Below are positions 46,906 to 56,497 of a DNA stretch of 64,000 nt, one piece after another. The translations under genes and the position numbers were made by a program. Source of the stretch: Gimesia sp. (lineage in GTDB: Bacteria; Planctomycetota; Planctomycetia; Planctomycetales; Planctomycetaceae); assembly GCF_040219335.1 (NCBI RefSeq), contig NZ_JAVJSQ010000029.1:620001-684000 (forward strand), written 5' to 3'. Numbering within the stretch: position 1 is the first letter of the stretch; each line of letters begins with the position of its first letter. The notes below the pieces were generated by a model. That model ran no database searches and was not told where the DNA came from. It was given only the letters and a program-made list of their open reading frames with translations.

Positions 46906-47337
46906 TTATTCGACGACGACGCCTTTTTTCAGAATCAGATTGGCGTACAGGGCGGTTTCGCTGGTGGCGATGATGGCATAGGCCTGGCGGGCGCGTTCGT
47001 AGAATTCGAAGCGTTCGATTTTTTCCAGCTCTGGAGCGCGGTCATCGTACTGATGAATCAGTTCGCGGTAGGTCTGCCAGATGGGAGGCTCGGCTGCCTG
47101 GTCGTCGACGGGGTTCATCAGGCCGGCGGGCTGATCGACGAACGTATCGAGGGGGAAGAACGGGAGCAGGGCGGAGAGGATTTCAGGGACGCCGTGACCA
47201 TCGAGGCGGATGATACGCTGGGCGTGGGAGTCGGCGGGGAAGTTACCGTCAGCGAGGACGATGTCGTCGCCATGTCCCATTTTCATCAGAACGTACATCA
47301 GGTCGGGGGAGATGATGGGAGGAATTCCATTGAGCAT
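46906..47337 (-). CDS. fucU: RbsD/FucU-family sugar mutarotase
   Basis: 143 residues from the ATG at 47335-47337 (AGGG upstream); an in-frame GTG three codons earlier overlaps it. RbsD/FucU fold with MGHGDDIVLADGNFPADSHA (His 22 likely catalytic) near the start and FEFYERARQAYAIIATSETA near the end, the FucU pattern. It interconverts anomers of fucose or a related sugar. No fucose pathway gene is near. On the minus strand, opposite to sucC. Confidence 0.85.
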   Translation of the reverse strand: MLNGIPPIISPDLMYVLMKMGHGDDIVLADGNFPADSHAQRIIRLDGHGVPEILSALLPFFPLDTFVDQPAGLMNPVDDQAAEPPIWQTYRELIHQYDDRAPELEKIERFEFYERARQAYAIIATSETALYANLILKKGVVVE

Positions 47338-47596
47338 GCGGTTCACCCTGGCTGTGGTTATGTGACTGGTGTTGTGTGTGCTGAAACTGATTTTGACAAC
47401 TCAAAAAGCAGAATCAAAGGGGCTCGTGAGAGTGATTACCATTATGCAGAAATTTTACGTCGAAGGCGAGGATGGCTTGCTGGATATGCTGCTGTGATCC
47501 CGTTATGATGGCTTGAGTTCAAGCTGTGGGCTCGACAGAGTGAACACCGCTTTTTCTCACCGGTAGCAAGTTTTCAGGAGAAAGTCTGAAAAATCA

Positions 47597-48784
<1,188 letters not shown>

Positions 48785-48792
48785 GACAGGCG

Positions 48793-48815
48793 GGCGACCT
48801 GTCTGTCAGGTCGCC
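48793..48815 (+). repeat. Hairpin between sucC and sucD
   Basis: Perfect 9-bp stem GGCGACCTG/CAGGTCGCC, loop TCTGT, no T run. May protect the sucC end or tune sucD expression, not a classical terminator. Confidence 0.6.
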
Positions 48816-48896
48816 GCTCGTGTGACGTGGTTGTTTTGCAAAAAGCGATCTTAGCCATCTTTTAATAAAACACATTTCCCGCAAGGGTGACAGATT

Positions 48897-49775
48897 ATGA
48901 GTATTTTAGTTACTGAAAAGACACGCGTCATTTGCCAGGGGATCACCGGTAAATCCGGGCTGTTCCACAGCCAGCAGTGCCGGGAATATGGCACACCTCT
49001 GCTGGGGGGCGTGACTCCCGGCAAAGGGGGAACCGAGGTTGATGGTTTCCCGGTATTCAACACCGTGGAAGAAGCGGTTGAAAAGACCGGTGCCAACACC
49101 AGCCTGATTTTCGTGCCGCCTCCGTTCTGTGGCGAAGCGATCATGGAAGCCGCTGATGCGGGTATCGAACTGATCATCGCGATCACCGAAGGTGTGCCTG
49201 TCACCGATATGGTACGGGTGATGGAATACCTGAAAGACAAGCCGAGCCGCCTGATTGGTCCCAACTGCCCGGGTGTGATTACTCCCGGGATCGCCAAGAT
49301 CGGCATTATGCCCGGTTACATTCATACGCCCGGTTCTGTTGGCCTGATCAGCAAGAGTGGTACGCTGACTTACGAAGCGGCCTGGCAGCTGGGTAACATT
49401 GGTCTGGGACAGAGCACGGCGATCGGTATTGGTGGTGACCCGATTATCGGGACGACCTTCATCGATCTTTTGGAGATGTTCCAGAATGATCCTGCGACCG
49501 AGTCGATCATGCTGATCGGTGAGATCGGGGGAACCGCTGAAATCGAAGCAGCGGAATACATCAAAGAGCATGTGACCAAGCCGGTTGCCGGTTTCATCGC
49601 CGGTAAAACCGCTCCTCCCGGAAAACGGATGGGGCACGCTGGTGCGATTATCAGCGGCGGTAGCGGTACAGCGGATGAGAAGATTGCCGCTCTGGAAGCA
49701 GCCGGTGTTGTTGTGGCGGAAAGCCCGGCAGACATGGGTGCTGCGGTCAAGCGGGCGATTGAGAAAGCCTCTTAA
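48897..49775 (+). CDS. sucD: Succinate-CoA ligase (ADP-forming), alpha subunit
   Basis: Partner of sucC. 292 residues with CoA-binding [14 protein letters not shown], the P-loop-like [14 protein letters not shown] and the active histidine in [19 protein letters not shown], which is phosphorylated in the reaction. Intact and co-oriented with sucC; ends before a clear terminator. Confidence 0.97.
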   Translation: MSILVTEKTRVICQGITGKSGLFHSQQCREYGTPLLGGVTPGKGGTEVDGFPVFNTVEEAVEKTGANTSLIFVPPPFCGEAIMEAADAGIELIIAITEGVPVTDMVRVMEYLKDKPSRLIGPNCPGVITPGIAKIGIMPGYIHTPGSVGLISKSGTLTYEAAWQLGNIGLGQSTAIGIGGDPIIGTTFIDLLEMFQNDPATESIMLIGEIGGTAEIEAAEYIKEHVTKPVAGFIAGKTAPPGKRMGHAGAIISGGSGTADEKIAALEAAGVVVAESPADMGAAVKRAIEKAS

Positions 49776-49799
49776 TCGTCTTTACCAGACAGCCAAAAA

Positions 49800-49835
49800 C
49801 AACAGGGCCGCCGGATTTAACCGGTGGCCCTGTTG
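49800..49835 (+). terminator. Terminator after sucD
   Basis: CAACAGGGCC with GGCCCTGTTG, inner CCGG/CCGG stem. Followed by TCGTTATAT; a stable stem with weak T content. Confidence 0.75.
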
Positions 49836-49868
49836 TCGTTATATCAACTTGAACGGAGCGGCGGACGA

Positions 49869-50336
49869 CTATTTTTCGTCGTCAGCACAGACCCAGGCGC
49901 TCAGTGAGGATTCGTAATCGACCAGTTCTTCAGGTTTGAAGTAGATCGGAATTTCGCGGGCGGCGGCTTCGGGGCCGTCGCTACCGTGGACGAGGTTCAT
50001 CTGGCGACTGACGCCAAAGTCACCCCGGATGGTGCCTGGAGCGGATTCGCGACCGTTGGTGGATCCCATCATGGAGCGGACGACGGAAATGGCTTCCGGT
50101 CCTTCAGCGGCGATGGCGATAACCGGGCCAGAGGTGATGAATTCTTCGAGCAGCGGGTAGAACGGCTTTTCCACATGTTCGGCGTAATGTTCGGCGGAGA
50201 GTTCTTTGGTGACCTGCATCAGTTTGAGGCCGACAATTTTGAGGCCTTTGTTTTCGAAGCGGGACAGGATGGTGCCGGCGAGCCGGCGTTGAACCGCATC
50301 GGGTTTAATCAGGATCAGGGTGCGTTCGAGAGCCAT
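49869..50336 (-). CDS. ndk: Nucleoside-diphosphate kinase
   Basis: Transfers phosphate between nucleoside tri- and diphosphates. 155 residues with ERTLILIKPDAVQR at the start and NLVHGSDG with the phosphoryl His 117; SMMGSTNGRESAPGTIRGDF is diagnostic. Converges with sucD. Slightly longer C-terminus than E. coli. Confidence 0.97.
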   Translation of the reverse strand: MALERTLILIKPDAVQRRLAGTILSRFENKGLKIVGLKLMQVTKELSAEHYAEHVEKPFYPLLEEFITSGPVIAIAAEGPEAISVVRSMMGSTNGRESAPGTIRGDFGVSRQMNLVHGSDGPEAAAREIPIYFKPEELVDYESSLSAWVCADDEK

Positions 50337-50485
50337 GTGGAGTTCTTTCTATCAAGTCGATGGTCTGTATGAAACGGAGGGATCGGAATTCCCTCGCTGT
50401 ACTCACTGGAATTTTGTATTGGGAAACTTAACTTATTGGCGGGGGATGCCTGGCTGGTACGGAATTTCCACGCCAGCCGGTTGAA

Positions 50486-50513
50486 TTGAAATGAAAAATG
50501 CGATTCATTTCAA
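50486..50513. repeat. Inverted repeat downstream of carA
   Basis: TTGAAATGA (50486-50494) and TCATTTCAA (50505-50513), 9 bp perfect, 10-base spacer. Lies between ndk and carA, no T run; it might bind a regulator of ndk or fold in the carA mRNA end. Confidence 0.5.
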
Positions 50514-50541
50514 CCCTGATATAGAGGATAAAATGCGGCGA

Positions 50542-51720
50542 TCAGGAAGAAACCCGTGTTTGACAGATGCTGTCAAAAAACTGTTTGAACAGGTAATGGC
50601 TGTCGTGGGGGCCGGCCGAGGCTTCAGGGTGGTATTGCACGCTGAAGGCAGCATGAGTTTTATGGCGGAGCCCGGCGACAGTGTCGTCGTTCATGTTGGT
50701 GTGGGTGACTTCAACATCGTCTGGCATGGTTTCAGGATCGATGGCAAAACCGTGGTTCTGCGAGGTGATTTCAACCTGTTTCGTGTCATGATTGAGAACC
50801 GGCTGATTCGCGCCCCGGTGTCCGAACTTGAGCTTGAAGGTCTTGCAACCGCAGGCGAGTCCGAGCAACTGGTGTCCGAGGCAGATCCCGAAGATGGGAA
50901 CTTTGCCCAAGAGGTTACGAATCGTCTCAATGGCGTAAGTCAATGGTTCCGGGTCTCCAGGGCCGTTGGAGAGGAAGACGCCGTCCGGGTTGAGGGCGAG
51001 AACGTCTTCCGCGGTGCAGTTTCCGGGGAGAATCGTTACGCGGCAGCCGAGCTGTTTCAGGTGACGGGGGATGTTCCACTTCATGCCGTAATCGATGGCG
51101 ACGATGTGGTAATTGCTTTCCGCCTGATCTTCCCCTTCGGCCATGTTGGTGATGGATTTTCCGGAGAGGGAGTGAGTCGAACTGCTGTGGGCCAGCGGAT
51201 GCAGGCCTTCATCCCATTCGCGGGCTTCTGCAGGCAGAACTTTGCTGACCAGATCCTGGCCGACGAGTTGCGGGCTGCTCTGGGCTTTTTTGACCAGCGA
51301 TTCATCATCCAGATCGACCGTGGAGAGGACGCCGGTCATGGCGCCGGAGGTTCGAATCTTCCGCACCAGGGCGCGGGTATCGATTCCCTGCAGGCCGATA
51401 ACGCCTGCGGCTTTGAGGTATTCATCGAGAGTCTGTGTCGAGCGATAGTTGCTGGGAATTTCGCAGAGCTCACGAACGATGAAGCCCTGCAGAGCGATTC
51501 CGCCGGACTCAATATCTTCGGGGGCGATGCCGTAGTTCCCGATCTGCGGATAGGTCATGGTGACGATCTGTCCGCAGTAAGAAGGGTCGGTCAGGATTTC
51601 CTGGTACCCGGTCATGCTCGTGTTGAACACAACTTCACCGTGGACTTCTCCGTCCGCACCAAAAGCCGTCCCTGTGAATACGCTGCCATCGGCAAGGGCT
51701 AACTTCGCTGTTTTCTGCAT
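50542..51720 (-). CDS. carA: Carbamoyl-phosphate synthase small (glutaminase) subunit
   Basis: Takes ammonia from glutamine for the large subunit; feeds arginine and pyrimidine synthesis. 392 residues: N-terminal domain (LALADGSVFTGTAFGADGE, NTSMTGYQEILTDPSYCGQI) and class I glutaminase domain with nucleophile Cys in FGICLGHQLLGLA and the YHPEA histidine. carB is not adjacent in the window. ATG at 51718-51720 has a weak ribosome site. Confidence 0.97.
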   Translation of the reverse strand: MQKTAKLALADGSVFTGTAFGADGEVHGEVVFNTSMTGYQEILTDPSYCGQIVTMTYPQIGNYGIAPEDIESGGIALQGFIVRELCEIPSNYRSTQTLDEYLKAAGVIGLQGIDTRALVRKIRTSGAMTGVLSTVDLDDESLVKKAQSSPQLVGQDLVSKVLPAEAREWDEGLHPLAHSSSTHSLSGKSITNMAEGEDQAESNYHIVAIDYGMKWNIPRHLKQLGCRVTILPGNCTAEDVLALNPDGVFLSNGPGDPEPLTYAIETIRNLLGKVPIFGICLGHQLLGLACGCKTFKLKFGHRGANQPVLNHDTKQVEITSQNHGFAIDPETMPDDVEVTHTNMNDDTVAGLRHKTHAAFSVQYHPEASAGPHDSHYLFKQFFDSICQTRVSS

Positions 51721-51798
51721 TGTCTACACTGATCTCAAGGGATTGAAGAAATTCGGGTCAAATCTGATATGTTCTATCAAAGATTGGCGCAAATAAAA

Positions 51799-51825
51799 AG
51801 AGACCGGCGCTGATGGCCGGCCTCT
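51799..51825 (-). terminator. Terminator after the ArsR-type gene
   Basis: Stem of CCGGC/GCCGG extended by AGAG/CTCT across one mismatch; on the minus strand it is followed by TTTTTATTTG. Ends the arsR transcript before carA. Confidence 0.8.
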
Positions 51826-51865
51826 TCGGTCGTTTTTTTCAAATTTGAATTGATTCGAAAGGGAA

Positions 51866-52261
51866 TCAGCTCAGGTCCTGGGTGAGGACGAAATTATCGA
51901 TGCGGATAATGTTCTCATTCGGATCATTAAAACTGTTGAACAGTTCAGCCATGATCGCGTGAAAATGGGTCCGGCAGATCGAATAGAAGTTGTGTTTGCC
52001 GTCGCGGCGTGCTTCAATTAAGCCTGCGTCGCGAAGGAGTGCGAGGTGGTGGCTCACAGCCGGCTGGCTCTGATTCAGCTTTTCACACAAGGCAGTTACG
52101 AATAATTCTTCTTCCTGGGCCAGATAAAGCATAATCCGCAGTCGCGTTTCGTCGGACAGCAGTTTGAAGACTTTAACGAGGTTTTTCTCCAGATGATCTG
52201 GCAGCGTCGGAAAACGCTGGGTCGTTCCTTCCTGGGGCGGATCCACAAGATTTGTGGCCAT
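51866..52261 (-). CDS. ArsR/SmtB-family winged-helix regulator
   Basis: 131 residues from the ATG at 52259-52261, chosen for the AAAGGAAA just upstream; a start nine codons earlier is possible. Winged helix-turn-helix: LFKLLSDETRLRIMLYLAQ, LFVTALCEKLNQSQPAVSHHLALLRDAGLIEARRDGKHNFYSI. The usual metal-binding CxC of ArsR/SmtB is absent, so it may sense something other than metals. The region between it and the SDR gene holds two divergent start regions. Confidence 0.88.
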   Translation of the reverse strand: MATNLVDPPQEGTTQRFPTLPDHLEKNLVKVFKLLSDETRLRIMLYLAQEEELFVTALCEKLNQSQPAVSHHLALLRDAGLIEARRDGKHNFYSICRTHFHAIMAELFNSFNDPNENIIRIDNFVLTQDLS

Positions 52262-52699
52262 ATCACTAGTTTCCTTTTTTAAATTCATGCAATAGAGCTC
52301 GTTTAAAACCGGTCACTTTATATACGTGACCAGCCTGTGGGGCAAATTTGTTCGTTCCACTCACGTCAGCGTGGGGAAGTTAAATCATGAAAAACAAGCA
52401 GCCAACCGCTGGCCATACCAATTGTTCAAAACATTGTGGCCCTAAATCGCCTGTATTACTTGGCGCGCAGATCTCAGCTGAAATATTCAACTACTACTTG
52501 TAATGTTGCCAGACAGGCGAAAGATGTGACGTAGGAGAGTCGCTTCAGTTCAGAAATTGAAGACCGCTCCCTTATTTCGTTGGCAATTATGGTAGTGCTC
52601 TGCCCAATCGTCAACTAGTATTTATCCAGTTTATCTAATTATTCGCGAAATAAGACTTGTTTTATGTGATTAAGTCTCTTGTTAGTAAGGGGTTATGTG
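52262..52699 (+). other. Divergent intergenic region before the SDR gene
   Basis: Promoters for the ArsR-type gene and for the SDR gene should lie here, but I see no clear boxes. A short candidate reading frame is at 52387-52503. Confidence 0.3.
52387..52503 (+). CDS. Possible small protein, 38 residues
   Basis: ATG at 52387 with GGGGAAG eight bases upstream, 38 codons and TAA. It contains a C-x3-C segment (NCSKHCGPK). No similarity known. Ribosome site is good, but short frames of this kind arise by chance. Confidence 0.3.
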   Translation: MKNKQPTAGHTNCSKHCGPKSPVLLGAQISAEIFNYYL

Positions 52700-53470
52700 G
52701 TGTCTGTCTCTGCGTTCTGCGATTTGACCGGTAAGAAAGCAATGGTGACCGGGTCCTCTTCCGGCATCGGAAAAGCGATTGCGCTGGAGCTGGCTGAGGC
52801 GGGGGCGGACGTGCTGATCCATTATCGGAATTCGTCCCAGGCAGCCGAGGCGGTGGTGGAAGAGATCCGGAGTCGCGGACGGGAGTCCGAGATGCTCTCC
52901 CTCGATCTGGCTCACCAGGAAAAGTATAAGGATTTTATTAATCATGCTTTTCAGAAATGGGGAACATTGGACATTTGGGTGAATAACGCGGGCGTCGATC
53001 TGCTGACGGGAGACCAGGCCAAACTGGGGTATGATGCGAAACTCGAAAAACTATTCGATATCGATGTGCGGGGAACCGTTCTGCTGTCGCGTGAAGTGGG
53101 ACGTCGCATGAGCGAGCAGGGGTGTGGTTGTATACTGAATATCGGCTGGGATCAATCGGATCGGGGAATGGAAGGGGCCAGTGGTGAGCTGTTTGCGACC
53201 AGCAAGAATGCCATCATGGGTTTCAGTCGTTCGCTTGCGGTCTCGCTGGCACCGAAGGTTCGCGTGAACTGCATTGCCCCGGGTTGGATTCTGACGGCCT
53301 GGGGGGAATCGGCGAGTGAAGTCTGGCAGGAGCGGGTCAAACAGGAAACCCCGCTGGACTGCTGGGGAACTCCCCAGGACATCGCCAACATGGCGCGGTT
53401 TCTCTGCAGTCGGGAAGCGGCTTACATTACCGGTCAGGTCATCAATGTGAATGGGGGCGCCGTTCGCTGA
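52700..53470 (+). CDS. Short-chain dehydrogenase/reductase-like protein with changed active site
   Basis: 256 residues from the GTG at 52700, seven bases after AAGGGG; a neighbouring GTG is also in frame. Rossmann features are normal: TGSSSGIG at 17-24 and NNAG at 95-98, and the C-terminal YITGQVINVNGG. The catalytic YxxxK, however, reads FATSK, so Phe 165 replaces the Tyr, with Lys 169 kept. The region before it is NIGWDQSDRG, where the Ser is uncertain. It may have lost reductase activity or use another base. Ends eight bases from the converging heme-protein gene. Confidence 0.85.
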   Translation: MSVSAFCDLTGKKAMVTGSSSGIGKAIALELAEAGADVLIHYRNSSQAAEAVVEEIRSRGRESEMLSLDLAHQEKYKDFINHAFQKWGTLDIWVNNAGVDLLTGDQAKLGYDAKLEKLFDIDVRGTVLLSREVGRRMSEQGCGCILNIGWDQSDRGMEGASGELFATSKNAIMGFSRSLAVSLAPKVRVNCIAPGWILTAWGESASEVWQERVKQETPLDCWGTPQDIANMARFLCSREAAYITGQVINVNGGAVR

Positions 53471-53477
53471 GCTTCGA

Positions 53478-56441
53478 TTACTCGGAGCCGGAATTCGGCT
53501 TCGAATTCGATTCCGGCAGCAGGTAGGCAAGCAGGTCACGAAATTCCTGGAGGGTCATCTGGTCCACCAGGCCGTTCGGCATGATCGAGGTTTTGGAAGG
53601 GACCATTTCTTCTATCTCGTCGATTTTGAACGAACGGATTTTCCCGTTGGAGTCGTAAATCGAACGTTCTTTGTTGTTGTGTTTATGATAAATGCCCGAG
53701 GCACTCTGACCATCGATGGTGACGATCGTCAGCGGGAGAAAGCCCGGGTCAATATCTTTACTGGGATTGATGATCGCCTCGACCAGGCGTTCCCGGTTCA
53801 AAGCGATACGACCGTTGGTGCGAATCAGGCCGGGGCCCACCTGTTGTCCGCGACCGTCGATCTGATGGCAACGGAAGCAACCGGGGCCCTGGGGATGAAA
53901 GAAGAGACGCTGACCGGCGCGGGGGTCTGCGGGACCGGCGAGGGTTTGCATCCACGCAGGTAGTTCGTCCCGGTTTGGTTTTGTTTCTGCAGGACTTTGA
54001 TTCAGAACCCGCTGAACGAGAGCGTTGGTCGCGTTGTTCTCTGTAGCCAGCTGTTTCAGCGCTGTCTGTTGTGATGGGTTGAGTGAAGCGCCTCTCAGGG
54101 TTCGCAGGGCTTCGTTGGCGACGGTAGGGTTGGTGTCGGTGGCCAGCTTGAGCAGAGGTTTGACATTCTCAGGTTGAGTGGCAGAGAGGCCGATGATGGC
54201 TTCCGCGCGGAGGTTGGCGTCGACTTTTGCATTTGTGGCGAGCTGCAGCAGTTGCTGACGGGTCGTTTTCGTTTTGAGTTCACGAAGACTGCGGATCGCT
54301 TCGGTACGGACTCCCGCGTCAGCGGATTGTGCCAGAGTGGTCAGTTTGGCTTCACTTAACGCGGGATGATTCGCGGGTAGGAAGAGCAGAATCTGTTTTA
54401 ACACTTCGGGAGACGTTTCGGGAAGATCCAGCAGGCGGGCGGCCAACTGCTGTGCCTGGGATTTGGTGACCCACCAGTCGCCTGTCGTGCCCCGCGTCCA
54501 GTCTTTCATCACGCCATCCAGCTGCGCGATGGAAGCCAGGTAGGCTTTGAGTAAATCGGGGGTCGTAGCCTGACTGGTGAGGTCAGCGACCAGTGTTTCG
54601 CGGAACTGTTTAAGCTGATCGCGGCCGATCCATTCGACGGCGACGAAACGCACATCAGGATTTTTATCTTTGAGGGCCTGTTTGAGCAGGCTTTCATCGG
54701 CTGATGTATTGCTCTCTTTGAGCAGGAAGATCGCTGCCAGGCGGACGGCGGGATCGTCGTTCTGGGAGAACAACTCAGCGAGCTCTGCGTTGGTTAGTGT
54801 CTGTCGGAGCCCTTCTCGGGCGGCCTGCTGCATGAACGGGGCACTATTGTGAAGACGCTCGCAGAGCAGGGGCAGGCTCTGTTTGTCTGTGATGCGTCTG
54901 AGGGCTGCAGCCTGGACGGCGAGGGACTGATCTTCCCGGGCGACCTGTGCGAAGTCGACCTGGTCGGCGGGAAGAATCGTAACCGCCTGTTCGCGGATGC
55001 CGGGTTCTTTGTCTTTGAGCAGGCCGGCGATGTAAGCGGGCGTTAGTTTGTTAACGCTGGCCAGGGCATTCAAGGCGACCGCCCGGACGCGAGGATCTGA
55101 ATTGCCGAGGGCAGGCTGGAGTTTCTCGATACCAGACTTCTTCTGCGCGAGTAAGTTGCGCGCCGCGTTCTGGCGTTGCTGCCAGTCGGGGGAAGTCAGT
55201 TGGTTGTCGCGGGGGGAGAGTTCCGGTTTCACGGCACTGATTTTCCAGACGCGTCCTTTGCCGTGGAGCGGATAGGAACGATCGGCCCAGTCACCGATAT
55301 ACAAGCTGCCGTCAGGGCCAACGGCGATGCCCGCGGGACGGAAGTGTTCTTCGCCGGCGATGACCGGTTGCGTGGTGGTTTTGAACGAAGCACCGTCGGG
55401 TGTGAGGTGGTAGCGGTCGATGCGGTGTTCACCCCAACTGGCCACGAGCAGATCACCACGATAATCGGCGGGGAGCTGGTCGGATTCGTAGGAGATGACC
55501 CCCGTAGGAGATTCGCCGGTAGAAGAGGTCATGGGCAGAGTACCCGGGGTTTCGGCGTTGACTGCGATAAAGGGTTCGAGTGTGCGACGCCGGTAGCCGT
55601 AATCGCCCCCCTGAACGATGGTCAGCAGGCGACAGGGGGGACGATTACCGGGATCATTATCGCCAACAAACATGCGGCCGTAGACATCGAAGCAGAGATG
55701 GAAGGGGTTCCAGAAGCCGGTGGCAATGCGTTCGAGGCGGCTGCCATCAGTGCGACAGCGGAAGACGCCTCCTTCACCGCGCAGAGCGGGGATGCGGATG
55801 CTGCCTTTGCCGACGAGCGTTGCATCGTCTCCGTAATTCTGGCCGAGGGTGAAATAGATATTGCCGAAGTCGCCCACGAGTTCGGCGTCGGCTCCTTCGT
55901 TTTCTCCCATGCCGAAATAGATGTTGTTAAAGAAGTCGAATGCAAAGCCTGAGAAGCCGTTGTGCGGATAGGTGGCGGTGGTTTCCAGTTGAACCAGGTT
56001 CTGGCGGAGGTCCGCTGTGCCGTCGTCGTCTTTGTCTCGCAGTCGGAAAATGGAGCTGCGAGTAGCAACGTAGATCCAGCCATCCGGATGAGCGGCGACG
56101 TTCATGGTTTCGGTCGAGCCTTCGTAGAACGTCTGAATCCGGTCGGCACGACCATCGCCCGTGGTGTCCTCCAGTAATCGAATACGGTCGGTTTTGGGAC
56201 CCTTGTAATTTTCGGGTCGGAAGTGAGTGTGACTTTCGACGACAAAGACGCGCCCCCGCTGGTCAACGGTGAGGCCGGTGACAGTGACGATATCCGGTTC
56301 GGCAGCAAAAAGTTCGATCTTGATCCGCGGATCGAGCGAGCGGGGCGGTTTGATCTCCGCTGTTGCCAGGGAAGAGAGGCAGCAGACAGCGGAGAACGAT
56401 AGAACGGAAGCCAACAGTCGGGCTGGGGAAAGACCGGTCAT
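53478..56441 (-). CDS. PVC-type heme-binding CxxCH protein with HEAT repeats
   Basis: 987 residues. Signal peptide about 1-28 (LASVLSFSAVCCLSSLATA). Residues about 35-400 form the membrane-bound dehydrogenase-type beta-propeller (ITVDQRGRVFVVESHTHF style blades, GEHRIDRYHLTPDGASF, GIAVGPDGSLYIGDWADRSYP); about 420-800 HEAT repeats (SDPRVRAVALNALASV, KDKEPGIREQAVTIL); near 857 the heme c site CFRCHQIDGRGQQVGPGL. Found in many planctomycetes, thought to take part in periplasmic redox of sugars. Has an internal 21-residue duplication (about 173-211). Confidence 0.93.
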   Translation of the reverse strand: MTGLSPARLLASVLSFSAVCCLSSLATAEIKPPRSLDPRIKIELFAAEPDIVTVTGLTVDQRGRVFVVESHTHFRPENYKGPKTDRIRLLEDTTGDGRADRIQTFYEGSTETMNVAAHPDGWIYVATRSSIFRLRDKDDDGTADLRQNLVQLETTATYPHNGFSGFAFDFFNNIYFGMGENEGADAELVGDFGNIYFTLGQNYGDDATLVGKGSIRIPALRGEGGVFRCRTDGSRLERIATGFWNPFHLCFDVYGRMFVGDNDPGNRPPCRLLTIVQGGDYGYRRRTLEPFIAVNAETPGTLPMTSSTGESPTGVISYESDQLPADYRGDLLVASWGEHRIDRYHLTPDGASFKTTTQPVIAGEEHFRPAGIAVGPDGSLYIGDWADRSYPLHGKGRVWKISAVKPELSPRDNQLTSPDWQQRQNAARNLLAQKKSGIEKLQPALGNSDPRVRAVALNALASVNKLTPAYIAGLLKDKEPGIREQAVTILPADQVDFAQVAREDQSLAVQAAALRRITDKQSLPLLCERLHNSAPFMQQAAREGLRQTLTNAELAELFSQNDDPAVRLAAIFLLKESNTSADESLLKQALKDKNPDVRFVAVEWIGRDQLKQFRETLVADLTSQATTPDLLKAYLASIAQLDGVMKDWTRGTTGDWWVTKSQAQQLAARLLDLPETSPEVLKQILLFLPANHPALSEAKLTTLAQSADAGVRTEAIRSLRELKTKTTRQQLLQLATNAKVDANLRAEAIIGLSATQPENVKPLLKLATDTNPTVANEALRTLRGASLNPSQQTALKQLATENNATNALVQRVLNQSPAETKPNRDELPAWMQTLAGPADPRAGQRLFFHPQGPGCFRCHQIDGRGQQVGPGLIRTNGRIALNRERLVEAIINPSKDIDPGFLPLTIVTIDGQSASGIYHKHNNKERSIYDSNGKIRSFKIDEIEEMVPSKTSIMPNGLVDQMTLQEFRDLLAYLLPESNSKPNSGSE

Positions 56442-56497
56442 GTCGTCAGATCCTGGTTGGGATTGAGGGAGGATGTTTCAGGATGTCGTCAGCGGAC

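Noticed and set aside
50491-51702. Open frame on the plus strand opposite carA
   Set aside because: carA on the minus strand is certain; the mirror frame arises from its codon bias.
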